Assembly (NCBI RefSeq): GCF_032854445.1
Contig: NC_088305.1
Span: 13,459,606 to 13,523,605 of the forward strand
DNA length: 64,000 bases
Origin: Liolophura sinensis
Taxonomy: Eukaryota > Mollusca > Polyplacophora > Chitonida > Chitonidae
Reading direction: 5' to 3'
The notes below the pieces were generated by a model. It was not told the DNA's origin. It searched no databases and saw nothing but the letters and a program-made list of their open reading frames with translations. The position numbers were made by a program, and so were the translations under genes. Of this stretch, positions 45,861 through 57,434 are shown piece after piece. Positions within the stretch are counted from its first letter, which is position 1, and each line of letters starts with the position of its first letter.

Positions 45861-46379
45861 TGTACGAATGATACAAGATCAAGCTTAAAGTTCTGACAAA
45901 TTTCCAATTTTACATGATATTGTGAAGACCGCGCCCAAATAGCTAGTATCCAAATGACATATTTATTAATGCAATGCTAGGTAAGGCTACAATCTTCTTC
46001 ATGCCCTTTTTCTTCTTTCACTCAGCTATGTTATCTAGCCAATAATATTGTGTGTGTGAATGGTGTCTCTGATGTGCTTGGCTAAGATATGAAGCGTGTG
46101 CTCGACCATAGCTACTTATGCTAGCTTCATGTCTAGAGTTTATGACATTGTATCGGTTTAAACTGAACGCCCCATTGTAGTTATGGTATAATAACAAATC
46201 TGAAACCTACCGGTAAAACTTTGGTAACGGAGAATTTTACAGTTAGTTTTACAAATCTCTTTTACCGATTTTACTTGGCTTGAAAATTCCGACGTCTTTG
46301 CCAGAAACCCCGCATTTGTCGCCCCGAAACCCTCCTCTTGGTTTCTGTTAAAACCCCTTCTAAAGTGGGCTGAACATGA
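45861..46379. other. No recognisable gene
   Basis: Non-coding. TTTTAC/GTAAAA motifs recur at about 46214-46275 without a defined repeat. Confidence 0.4.
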
Positions 46380-46591
46380 GAGCCCGGGAAGGGACCTTAG
46401 GCTTGAGGCAAAATTTCAAACCACTTCAAAATTGTTGTTTGTTACATTACAAGTTCAAGATTTTGATGGAAAATGTAAAATCTGGGCAAGTAAGACAATT
46501 TTCAGCTAAAATATAACGGAAATGAACATACTAATTTTAATGACTGAAGGTTTGACTTAAACCCAAGATCGCTTCGTGATCCCGGGGCCAG
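46380..46591. mobile_element. Degenerate inverted-repeat element (MITE-like)
   Basis: Left end GAGCCCGGGAAGGGACCTTA and right end (reverse complement GCTGGCCCCGGGATCACGAA, then GCGATCTTGGGTTTAAG) are alignable with gaps. The AT-rich body has no coding capacity. Boundaries are approximate. Confidence 0.5.
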
Positions 46592-48059
46592 CTAATTTAA
46601 CGTTACTGTGATGTGGCACGATTCAAATGGTACTTTGCCAGCATTGCCGATCATCCCAACTGCCACATATATAAATGTGTCAGTAGTTACCTATTATGTC
46701 ATTCACCTTCTGTATATGTGTTTATGTCTTGCTGTAAATGATTGTTATTGTGCGTGTAACATATAGAGAATGTATAAATAGACAAAGAGTAAGAGATATG
46801 TGTTCCTTGCGCGTCGTACTAAGCGTCCTTACAGTATGGGATCATTGTGGGTCGTGTTCCGTTAAGATATCGTAGATTAAGTTTTGTGTAAGTATTACAG
46901 CAACACACATTAAAAATATATGCAGATATTTTGTTACAATGAAACAGGTTTACGAAAACACTGTGGGACATTGCCCTGAATTATATCAACTACGGAATAT
47001 AAACTTCCCTGCCTAAAAGCGACTTTAGTCCAAGCCATAGTGTACATTAGCTCTTGACCTTGACGCATAAATCACATAGACAATATGAAAATTGTCACAC
47101 CAATATAAGCTATGGCCTTAACAGCTCGGACCCCACTCCGTTGTGGAGAGGGCAGATATTCTCTTTGAGATTGCAAATATAGAATAAAAAATGAGCCGGA
47201 AGTCACAATGGGAGATCTTGAATTTGATCTTGATCCTTCCTGATGGCGTACAATGTCTGTTTTTCGTGCAATACCAATAATTCAGCTGATCTTTCCTTGA
47301 CTCAGTTATCCCAGTTATCCCAGTTATCCCAGTTATCCCAACATTGATCCCATTCTCTCTTTTTTTTGTGACACGAAGGGTGCCCAAGTCTCACTCGACG
47401 TCGCAACATCAGTTCAGGCTCTTCGAAAAACCACGAAAATACATGTACCTTTGTTACGTAGTTGATTCAAGCCCTGTTACAATTTTGGCTAACGTAAGTT
47501 CGATTATAAGTCAGCTGACGCGTTCGTTACGAAACATGACGTCATTACATCACGTGATATTTCTGGTTTACCTTGTCCCGTAGTGGATCATTCACTATGT
47601 TGCCTGTGATGTAGGACATATGTTTATATGACGTCAGGGTAATACTTATGTTGAACACACAAGTGTTGTAATTAAAGTGATGTGATTTCCTGATTGGGCA
47701 TAATTTCGATGTTGTATTTGTATTTTGAGTGAGTACAACTTCTTTTTCTCTATTCGAGAAAAAAAAAAAACACGGATATGTTCACAAGGTGCAACAGTTG
47801 CCAAACGCGCTGGATGGTTCCCTTGTTGCTGGCTGTTGACAATTTAATCAGCTTTGTTGTCATTGCTGTAGACTGGTTACAGTGTTTAACGATGGTACTG
47901 CCTCTGAACCGTTACATGCTGACACGTTGTATGTTTTGGGTGACGTTTATTAACGTGCTATATTACGGTTATAAAGGCGATGATATTTCAGATTCAGAGT
48001 GATGGCAGATATCGCATTTGTCTGGTGAAATGGAGTGATAACTATGTATTTATAAAATG
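46592..48059. other. No recognisable gene; small 9-bp repeat
   Basis: CAGTTATCC is repeated four times at 47303-47338. A CRE-like TGACGTCA and an adjacent CACGTG lie at about 47538-47554. ATG frames at 47344-47583 and 47778-48002 are not recognised. Confidence 0.5.
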
Positions 48060-48380
48060 TTGACATTTGATATATCTGTTGACATGTTGCGTTTAGCTAT
48101 TGACAGTTGACATATATGTCATGTGACATGTTGCGTATGTCTGTTAGCAAACGACATATGCATGAACATGTCATATGCGGATGTTAACAGTTGACATATA
48201 TGTCGACATGTTGCATGCAGACGTTGATAGCTGAAATATATGTTGAACTCTGAGCAACTGATGTCAATTGACATATATGTTGCGTTTAGCTATTGGCAGT
48301 TGACGGGTATGTTGACATGTGGCGTGCAGATGTTTGCAGTTGACATGTACGTGGACACGACGCGTTTAGACGTTGACTTG
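48060..48380 (+). repeat. Degenerate repeat around CAGTTGACATATATGT
   Basis: About six degenerate units carry TGTTGACATGTTGCGTTTAG, CTATTGACAGTTGACATATA or close variants, spaced about 45-60 bp. Frames over it (48240-48482 and the reverse) are artefacts. Confidence 0.75.
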
Positions 48381-50363
48381 AGAGATTCGTATGCGTGCAC
48401 TTGTCTCTGTATATACGCCAGCTCGGCACTTCCACACATAATGCTATATTGTTATATTTGCAACCAAGTCTTGATAAAATAAGTATGTTAATTGTACTTG
48501 CTAATTGGGCTGTATTTATATGATTCAAACAAGTTATGAACATGAGTGTACTCTGTGGTACAAGCCGAATGCTTTTGTGTTTTATATCCCATATACTGTA
48601 CGCTCTGTTGTCTTCGTCCGGCTACTTGTCGATTTAAGATTTAAAATTGCTCCATTAGAAAGAAGGTCCATTCTATTATTAACTCTAAGGTGGTGCTGAA
48701 AAATCTGTTCATTGAAACAATGTAGAAAAAAGGCTACTTTCACCTATGATCCCTCAAAAATCTCGACCTTTTTTTCTGGTCAGTCCCTGCTACTCGACGT
48801 CGCATGGCCTTAGAGTGACTCACATTTGCTACAGATATCTCTATGCTGTTATTACTGACCGAGACACGGCTACGACTGTGAATGGATTAACAACGTGACC
48901 GGGTTGAACCAGTGGCGGAAGAGAAGTTATCACGAGATCATCTCGTCATGTAACATGTATCTTGTACCATTTTATGTACAGAAGGCTATTCCCACAACCT
49001 GTCAGAGGAGAATAAACGCTTCCTTAGAAGTGAGCATAAATTAGGATTTTGAGGAAAAACGTTTATCTACATGTATAACAGTTTGGTCAAATTGATTCCG
49101 TGAAGGCGGCGTAAACGTGTGATTCTATGAAGGTAATGTTGATGGTAGAGGTAGAACAAACATCATGCTCTGTCATTTGTTTATGTCTTAATGCGTTCGC
49201 CTGCGCCATCCTACCAAAAACTATAACAAAAAAAGCAACAGAAAGCAAATCAATGTACCTCTAAGGACTACACGAATAGAAAATGTTTACCATAAATGCA
49301 TACTGGCTGAAATACAAGGAAACTTCTCCCCAGTTTTTCTTTACCGTTATTTTCTAATCAGAGGATGGTCCCAATGGCTAGGTGGAGGAGGGTGGGGCCA
49401 AAAGTAAGATACTCTGAATAACTAGTTCACATTTGGCGGGGCGGGGCGGGGGGGGGGGGATTTGGAGTTATTCGTAATTGGAGTGAGTATGGAGAGTATG
49501 GAGGAACCACAGTAAGTAACTCACCTTCACAAATAGTAAAACTAATGATCATACCTATTAATAACGCATATTAGATGGCGAAAACGTAACATGGTTACAT
49601 TAATCAATTCACAATGAGTAAGATAATGAATGAAAATAGTGCACAATACTTAGACACCGGTGCAATGTTAACTTCATCTATGTCTGTGCGTTAGTGTTTG
49701 TAATAGAAACCAATTTAATGCTGAATAGTTTGGTTTATATTAAATGTTTTGTTTAAAGATGTTTTCATTTTTTTTCTTAAGTTAAATAGCTGTATGTCTC
49801 TCTCTCTGCAATTTTATACGCAGATCGTCTCCGACAAACTTGCATATTGCTGTTACAACGTGTTCGTTGTGAGCAATAATACAGGCACTTCATACTGTGC
49901 AAAGTCTTTATTATTGTAACAGCCTATCGTATCTTGTAACAAAGCATTATTCATTGTTTTTTCCTGTTACTCGAATATGACAGTCTATTATTATGGTGCA
50001 ATAAATAGTGATAAATGTGTGAAAAATGTTTTTTGTCTTGTCTTTTTAAAAAAATTTTTTGCCCTCCTCCAAAATGACGGAAGCCACTCATTTCCACGAT
50101 GTTGTAATGGAACTTTTCACAAATGGCTATATAGTGAATGATTCCTCCAGCATATAGGGTAAGAAGCTATAGAAAGAAAGTTCTGGTACTCTAGGCGCGG
50201 GTTCAGTTCTGGTCTCAGATAAGGAATTTGTACAATCCGGTTCTCTCATTCTTCGTGGGGACTTAGTGACTTAGTGGCCTTACGTGATGGACGACACTCG
50301 TTCGGGCATTCTGGACAATTTGGTCCCCCGATGCCTGGCCCTTTGCATTGTTTTAATGTGACT
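48381..50363. other. No recognisable gene; G-rich tract at 49435-49460
   Basis: GGCGGGGCGGGGC followed by G12 is a G-quadruplex-capable run on +. GCTGTTACAA at about 49850 and TTGTAACAGC at about 49914 form a loose inverted pair. Nothing else was recognised. Confidence 0.5.
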
Positions 50364-50640
50364 GTATGTCAAATATGATGACAACACAATATTTTGAGTA
50401 ATTCTAGACCAGTGACGTCTACTATTACCATCATTACGTATTCTGTTTAACTAGTTAATGCTAGAGGACGTGTATATTTGCTAGTTTTTAAGCATTTCCA
50501 CGAACAGTTAGAATAAAACCCTAACTGGTATGTTGACAAGAGGCCGTGTTTTACAGATTATTTGTGACCATTTATCAGTTAACACACTGCAGTCACTGCT
50601 CTGAGTTTTGCTCTCTATACTGTGCATTTTTAATGATATA
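50364..50640 (+). repeat. Family E interspersed repeat, full length
   Basis: Best reference copy. Blocks: AAATATGATGACAACACAAT, TTTGAGTAATTCTAGACCAG, TGACGTCTACTATTACCATC, TGCTAGAGGACGTGTATATT, GAACAGTTAGAATAAAACCC, TTGACAAGAGGCCGTGTTTT and TTTGCTCTCTATACTG. There is no coding capacity; the frame at 50546-50791 crosses its edge. Confidence 0.82.
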
Positions 50641-50699
50641 TATTCAATTTGTTGAAGGCCACGTGTCTTCCATCAATATGGTGTGCATATCTGTTGGTC

Positions 50700-50803
50700 A
50701 CGTGTGCGAAAGTTTGTCAGTAAGTGATCACCAGAACTCTATCGCGTACTGTGAAAAAATTCTAAGTATGGCGTTAAAGAACAATCAGTAAACAAATAAA
50801 TAA
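50700..50803 (+). mobile_element. SINE family C, 3' part
   Basis: CGAAAGTTTGTCAGTAAGTG, TGTGAAAAAATTCTAAGTAT and GGCGTTAAAGAACAATCAGT with an AAACAAATAAATAAC tail. It lies just downstream of a family E copy. Confidence 0.72.
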
Positions 50804-51829
50804 CATACTACTGACAGTGCAAATTTTCATGACCGATTTACAATCGAACCCCTTCTTGATTCTACAAGGTAATACGCATGACACTATCTTCCTTACTCAA
50901 TCTTCCCGCAAAATACATGTTCAATGTTTTGAAAAAAACCTTCATATGACAAAGAATTGATTAATTTGTTCCTTTTTAGCCACTAGGCCAGACATATGTA
51001 ATAAACAGTCTATATATAACATATAAAGAAGTAGATCTGGACATTTAAGTCTTATGTAACCGTGCGTTTACAATTTTATGTTGTCAGACGTATTGGGCTT
51101 TTTTTCTGAGTGTTTTGCTCATGGGCTGCTAACCAATTTCGTCTTTTGTATAACTATTGGGTGTCTTTGTGATTGATGTTCGCTAAATTTCCTAAATGGG
51201 GAATCGACTGATATGTAAGAGTTGGATCGAGCCATTGGTACAGTGGATATTATCTCTCGCCGCAAATAAAGTTACACTTGTCGAACGAAATGAAGTTGTG
51301 GCCATTGTTGAAGTGGATAAAGTTGACAGAAAGTTCACGATCATGATGAGGTCTTCGACAGATTTTTGCTGACCTCTATAGCAAAGTTGGTGATACTGTC
51401 AATGGTTCATTGGTGAGCCTGTGCACAAAACCAATAGTCCAAAGGGTAAATATGCTGGCCCGTTCCTTAACGTTGTTGATCAGACATACGCCTGCTGGCT
51501 CCATTGAAAGTCACAGGCCCAGTGGACGGCATTGGTCTCTGGTCGGCATTGGTCTCTGGTCAAGTGGATAGTGTCGCTCACTCATAGGGATAATATCCTT
51601 TGTCTAATGAACAATGTCGCTTTCCCAGATAATACTATATATATGTCGCCCAATTCCAACTCGTCCATAGACTAAATGTCACAAATTCGAGAGCTCCAGA
51701 CGGTACCGCTAAGGCAACGTAATGAAATTATCCAAAGACAGTTTAATTGATGTACTGGTGTGAACAAAGACTCAACCGTAATACTTACAGAAATAAACAA
51801 TAGTTTGTTTGCAAATATACGTCAAAATA
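50804..51829. other. No recognisable gene
   Basis: Only short frames. TTGGTCTCTGGTCGGCATTG and its near-copy at about 51529-51560 are a small direct duplication. Confidence 0.4.
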
Positions 51830-52025
51830 ATATATAATTAAATACGTGCACCATAAAGAGTAAACCCAGAGCAGCGACGATAGTGTGGTCTCTGGCAAAT
51901 GGTCACCAGTGAAACGCGGCCTCTTGTCAATTTACCTCAGTTAGGGATTTATTCCAACTGCTCATGTAAATGCTTAAATGGTAGCCAATTGCACGTCCTT
52001 CTAGCACCATGGATTAAGTAAAAAG
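51830..52025 (-). repeat. Family E interspersed repeat, 3' two-thirds
   Basis: Minus-strand match: AGAGTAAACCCAGAGCAGCG, ACGATAGTGTGG, CGCGGCCTCTTGTCAATTTA, CCTCAGTTAGG, AAATGCTTAAATGGTAGCCA and CTAGCACCATGG are complements of the E blocks. Confidence 0.8.
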
Positions 52026-53247
52026 ACTAGTAATATACCAAGGCACGAGCGATGACATTGTGGTAAGAACCAGTGACATGATGGCCTGGAGCGATGGCAC
52101 TACGGTAAAAACCGATCTGATCATGATATGAATCGATGTCACTATGATAAGAACCCATGGTTATCGCGACATCGCTTCGTATCTTGGTGTCATCGCTTCG
52201 CACCATTGCGCCATCACTTCGTGATACTACAGTGGGACGATGGAATAAAATTCGCTCAAACCGGCTTCCATACGGGAGCGATTTAATGAACACCTTTGTT
52301 TAAGGGGTGTTTCAAAACAAAACAAAAAAGGTTAATATACGCGGAAGACAGTTAGTTGTAGTCTGATTTGAACATTGCATAACCTCATTTGTTTATCAAC
52401 ACAGTGAAGTGGTTAGGCCTACTGGCAAACAACAAACAACATTTATTGGTAAAGCGTGGAGTTCACTCAGAGTTCATGTAAGAGAAAGACGCAGTAAGTC
52501 TGCCACACCGTGTTTGTTGGCTTCCACAGTGATGTATTAGGTAGTATTTTTTAACACATGCATCGACTGTTCGGAAAACTGCAGTTTGCCTGAGGCCGAT
52601 CGGGTTGTAATAGCTTCAACGTGGCCTGCTGCATTTGTCAAGATCCAACGACAGACGGATGGTATATTGCGTTTCCTCATCAACTCTCTCCACCAACCCA
52701 CCGACATGGGCATGGAGAATTGATTGGCCTGTTGTACCCAGGATCATTAATTGATTGAATCAATAGCTAAATGATTTACTGATCGAGTTGAATGTCAATG
52801 AAGTAGAAGGATTAGCAGCACTGAACAAGGTAGTTTATGAACATAGCGTCTCCTTTCTACGCCGTGTACCAGTGTGCTAGACACAAATGAAACACTCAAG
52901 GCTAGCTCGAACAAGGGCTCTCCAAATTGCGTCATAGTTCAGGGTAAAGCAGGTTCTTGTGTGTGCCTGTCTCCAGGCCTTCTCACCTATTTCTACAGGC
53001 TTTACTGGTATATGGAAGCCTATTAAGGACATCTTTTCCAAGAGTTCGGTTATTCGGTTATTGAAAACAGTTAAGTAAACAATACCGCTATGCAAAACAT
53101 CCTCAACAACTCTTTGCTTTTTGTGAGACGTTGAAGCTTGTACAAAACCCAATGACATCACATGTATTGTAAATTCCGTTTATTTGTTTTCGTGTTCACT
53201 ATGTTTTTTAAATGTTCACAGGCTAGGGGAGATGTACCAATTATGAA
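52026..53247. other. No recognisable gene
   Basis: Short imperfect repetition of GCGATG-ACTACGGTAAGAACC and ATCGCTTCG at 52045-52230. Frames at 52027-52293 (-) and 52877-53161 (-) are not recognised. Confidence 0.4.
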
Positions 53248-53345
53248 TATTTATTTATTTATTTATTTATTTATTTGTTTTGTTTATTAAAAATAGGTGA
53301 ACTTCTCACTTATATGATTGCGGTAACATTTATGAGTGAAGCTAA
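53248..53345 (-). mobile_element. SINE tail fragment, probably family C
   Basis: (TTTA)n followed by GTGAACTTCTCACTTATATG, ATTGCGGTAACATTTATGAG, the complement of the C tail. Only the end is preserved. Confidence 0.5.
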
Positions 53346-53393
53346 TCATTGTTCTAGAAGTAAACCGCTAGTACCGTGCTGGACTCTTTAACA

Positions 53394-53872
53394 TTAAAGG
53401 CAAAGACCACTTTAAAATGAAGTATATATCAGATGAAAGGACATGAAACACTGTCCAGAAAAATAGTTGGATTTATGTTTTTAGAATTTTTCTAGCCGAG
53501 TATAATTGTGTTCAAAGATCGGATTCTACGATAGTCTGTTTTGACCCAGGAGGTATTAATTACGTTACATCTATACTGTTTGTCTCATATAATTGGTTTC
53601 AAGGTCAAATCAGCGAATGCATTTATAGATCTATATGTGTATGAATATTGAATGATGAAATGTAGCGGTTTAATGTGTTTTAAATAGCAAGAAAGCCTTA
53701 TGTGACGTCACTGTTCCCATTGTGGTAAGAAAGGCCAGGACAAAATATACAAATGCATTTTTACTAGGCTATGTAAATTGTAATAAAAAGTAAACCCCAA
53801 TGTCTTCCGGGACAGTTTTTAATGGCCTTTCACCTGATATATGCTTCATTTTAGAGTACTCTTTGCCTTTAA
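53394..53872. mobile_element. TTAA-flanked element with long inverted termini
   Basis: The element at 53398-53868 starts AGGCAAAGACCACTTTAAAA; the reverse complement of its end starts AGGCAAAGAGTACTCTAAAA. The match continues about 50 bases (ATGAAGYATATATCAGRTG, AAAGG), with further similarity inward. TTAA lies directly outside each end (53394-53397 and 53869-53872). TTAA duplication is typical of piggyBac-type transposition, so it is probably a non-autonomous element of that type. The 471-bp body has no transposase. Confidence 0.82.
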
Positions 53873-54012
53873 AGCCGTAGGCGAAACAGCGAGAGTTTTT
53901 ACTCAAACAGCAGACCTCATTGGTGAAGAGCCCGATCATGCATGATATTCATACATGTAGCCAGGTAGCGCTGTACTCATCTGAGTCAGCGGGGCTACTT
54001 CAATGATTTAAA

Positions 54013-54363
54013 ACCGGCCAAGATAACATAGTTGGTAGAGCGTCCGTTTCGGGAGCGGTAGATCCAGGGTCAATCCTGGGTCGAGTCACACCTAGGGCCT
54101 CAAAAGAGGAAGCTGTAACTTCCTCTCTTGGCGTTCAGCTAAGCTAGGGGATAGTGCAACGACTGGTTGACCCGTATAATGGCTCGGGCGGTGCGGCTTA
54201 CTTGCCTTCGGTAAGGCGTCCCAGTGAAGCAGCACTAGATAAAAGAGCGGTGGAAATCCGACCTGCAACATGGAGGCACATTACATGCACTCTAAGGCTT
54301 CCTTCGTCCTCATATAACTGAAAAATTGTTAAGTACGACGTTAAACCCCAAGCACTCACTCAG
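54013..54363 (+). mobile_element. SINE family B, full length
   Basis: Head CATAGTTGGTAGAGCGTCCG, TTCGGGAGCGGTAGATCCAG, GGTCAATCCTGGGTCGAGTC, then AAAAGAGGAAGCTGTAACTT, AACGACTGGTTGACCCG, GATAAAAGAGCGGTGGAAAT and a GTACGACGTTAAACCCCAAG CACTCACTCA tail. It is the longest B copy here. Confidence 0.88.
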
Positions 54364-54589
54364 TAATATAAATCACTGGTTATCCATTCTGATCTACTTA
54401 ACGTCTTACACTTTACGTCTAATCTTTGACGACAGAAAATTCTTTCATAACTGGGCGTGAAGATAGCCTAGAATATAAATGTTTAAGTACACGTGTAACA
54501 GGGCTCCTGGCTTCTCGTTGTGAACTAAATCTTGTTTTAAATATTTGATTGCTATTAAAATCCATACTCAAAGAATTTTTGATAGAGGT

Positions 54590-54865
54590 CAGCTGCAGGA
54601 GTGTGTGCAGGAAACCAGAGTATCCAGAGGAAACGGTCGACTTTCGGCACGTTGCTGACCAACTTTCTGAAGTGTGAAGAAGAGATAAGCACACCATACT
54701 GGTAAAAAATAAGGGATCTTCAAGCGCAAGGCTCCACAAACAATGCGAGCACGGGAATTATCAAAATCCCTGTCCAAGATCGGATTCAAACCCAATCCTC
54801 GTGTGTTCTAGCCACTGAAAGATTAGTATCTTAATCACTTCGCACTTGGTCAGGCCACCCCACTG
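54590..54865 (-). mobile_element. SINE family C, tRNA-like head and middle
   Basis: The complement of a tRNA B box (CGGATTCAAACCC) lies near 54781-54793, with GGCTCCACAAACAATGCGAG to its left, as in the copy at 14813-14930. CAGAGGAAACGGTCGACTTT corresponds to the middle block. Minus-strand frames across it are not genes. Confidence 0.55.
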
Positions 54866-55233
54866 TTGTCATTTTATAAATCCGCTCCACTCGTGAAAAA
54901 AATCCCTAGATGTAATGATAAATAGCGGAGATCCAACCGACTTGTATTGATTTTGTTGTGTCTGTGAAAATTGGGAAAATCTGTATGAGGCCTGATTACT
55001 AGCTACGTCTATGTCGACCAAAAAGGCAAAAGTGAAATAAGTAAGATAAAATATTAAGAGGGAAAAAATTAATACTCACAAATGGAGATTTTCAAACCAG
55101 TTAAGAAAAAAATCACATGGTGGCGTTGTAGTCGTACGTAAATATATTCCTAACTGTTCTGTCCTAGCTGTGAAATAGCATGGTACTGGACATGATGATA
55201 ACAAAGACACAGACTATTATGTTAGCAATCGAA

Positions 55234-55320
55234 ATATAATTAAAGACGTACTGCATAGATAGTAAAACCAGAGCAGCGATGAGAGTGTGACAGCTGGCAA
55301 AATGATGACACATCTAATTA
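55234..55320 (-). repeat. Family E interspersed repeat, 3' end
   Basis: TATAATTAAAGACGTACTGC, AGTAAAACCAGAGCAGCGAT and GAGAGTGTGACAGCTGGCAA are complements of the E 3' blocks. Confidence 0.72.
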
Positions 55321-55496
55321 TCCTAAAAGGAGTAGTCCTTGCCAGCTTATCCTAATATTTAAACATCATTTTCCCCTTATAACAATTTTATGGACAGGGT
55401 GACGCCATCTCTTTCATGCATGATTTCGGATTTAAATCGTAACATCCTACGTTTTATTAGTCACACCTGGATGCAAAGACACGAAGTTTTTCCATG

Positions 55497-55694
55497 GAAA
55501 CTGGTGTGCTAGCTTCCTCTCCGGCCATACGTGGGAAGGTCTGCCAGCAACTTGCGGATGGTCGTGGGTTTCCCCCGGGCCCTGCCCGGTTTCCACCCAC
55601 CATAATGCTGGCCGCCATCGTACAAGTGAAATATTCTTGAGTCCGGCGTAAAACACCAATCAAACAAATAAATAAATAAAATAGAAACTGGTGT
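55497..55694 (+). mobile_element. SINE family A, 3' two-thirds with 11-bp target-site duplication
   Basis: 5'-truncated copy (55508-55683) with intact core and tail. GAAACTGGTGT occurs perfectly at 55497-55507 and 55684-55694. Confidence 0.92.
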
Positions 55695-56108
55695 TCTACC
55701 ATTTGACTTGTTTAACAGCATTTTGAAACGGAATTTTTAAACATTTGTTGGCCAGGAATCAAAATAAACATAACTGTATATGGTTAGGGTTGTGTATAAG
55801 TTCCAGTCACCAAAACGGTGTGGAAATTTTCATCAAGATGGCCAGGAAAACGGGACAAGCTCAGCGACACACTGACCTGGCAGAGGAAGGTAGGAAGAGA
55901 GTTTAGCTCGTGAGTGTTCAGAAGTGACATCAGCTCTGAGGAATGCTTAATTTATACACCTGTAGTCATTTCTGATGGTTAATACGACGTCACATTGACT
56001 ATGAAAAGTGTATGTCTTCAAGTTTGTGAACAACCACATGCGGTACTTCGGAACCACATATTACCAAGAATACCATATTTTATCGCAAAGTATGGATACT
56101 CTAACGCC

Positions 56109-56377
56109 CGACAACACTTTGAGTAATTCTACACTAGTGACGTCTAATAATTAATATCACTGCATTTTTTTTACCTAAGTTTGCTTAAGCTATGGTGCTA
56201 GGGGGCGTGTAAATTGCTACTATTTATACATTTACAGAAACATTTAAAATAAAACCCTGACTGAGGTAAATTGACAAAAGGCCATATTTCACCGGTTACT
56301 TGTGGCCATTTGCCAGCTATCACACTGTCGTCGCTATTCTGGTTTTACTCTCTATGCTGCATGTCTTCAATTTATTA
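56109..56377 (+). repeat. Family E interspersed repeat, near full length
   Basis: ACAACACTTTGAGTAATTCT, AGTGACGTCTAATAATTAAT, GCTAGGGGGCGTGTAAATTG, CTACTATTTATACATTTACA, AATTGACAAAAGGCCATATT, CACTGTCGTCGCTATTCTGG and TTTTACTCTCTATGCTGCAT, colinear with the 50364 copy. Confidence 0.82.
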
Positions 56378-56703
56378 GGCCATTTCTGGACTTGCGGCAA
56401 GTATCCTTCGAAAAGTTCACGATCAATTCTGTTTCAGTGTCGCCTTCTTTATCATCAAAATAATACCTTTTCCCCATTTCTTCTTTGAAAATTTAACACG
56501 CCATTGCTTTAGAAGTTTTTACGGATAACACAAAAGACATATATAGGTATTTTATGAAAACTCCGGATTTACATGTTATACAACATCTGAACTTACAAGG
56601 GCAGGGTTCGCAATCGCAACCTCATCCGCCATTGGCCTGACAGTGGCAAGAACCAACGCTTTAAACCATCTGCGTCAACTATTGGGTCCATTAAGACCGT
56701 CTA

Positions 56704-56802
56704 TTTGATTTATTTATTTGATTGGTGTTTTACGCCCTATGAATATTACATTTATATTTTGGAGGCAAGCATTATGGTGAGAAAAAACCAGGCACAGGTT
56801 CT
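56704..56802 (-). mobile_element. SINE family A, 3' fragment
   Basis: (TTTA) tail, TTGATTGGTGTTTTACGCCC, GCAAGCATTATGGTGAGAAA, AAACCAGGCACAGG. It is diverged and 5' truncated. 56803-57409 holds nothing recognised. Confidence 0.78.
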
Positions 56803-57434
56803 TGAAAAGAATCGACAAAGCGTGGAACGGTGTCATTTTAAACGCGCTGTGTCATTTCAAACAAATTATTAAAAAAAAAACCTTACATCACAATTAGCGT
56901 CAATGAATGCTCTTTTGTTCCGGTTGAGCCACATTATTTGCATAGTTAAAATAATACGTAGCATGGTTGATCTTTTGTGGCGGGGTTACATGAAGTTTTA
57001 GTGCAAGATTATGGACAGTGACTAGGTCTATGATTAGTTATGCGGGAATGTAAATCTGAATTGATTGAAGCTTACATAAAATCCGGGAAAGTCTCATAGT
57101 AGATTTTCTATTACATTGACTTCGAGATATCCAAAATGTTCGTAATCAGAATGCCACAAATTAGACCCACCAGTTCACCTTAGTACTAACTCTGTTTTGC
57201 TTTTCATATTTGTGCCTAAGAGAATTGATGACGCCACTCTGCCTTTGCTCACACTGGCAACATTTGGTGTATTTGAAATAAAGGCGAAGAATGAAACTGT
57301 TAGAAAATAAATTTCACATTGATCAGAAACGACTGAACCTTTCATATATAACATTCTTATGATCGGTTAGACAAAGGATTTAGGAGATGGTTTTATGGTC
57401 TTCCGGGATATTGGATTGTTTTAAAACCTTGTGT

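Noticed and set aside
54419-54795. Minus-strand ORFs of 106 and 68 codons
   Set aside because: Located in a family C SINE and its flank; no recognisable domain.
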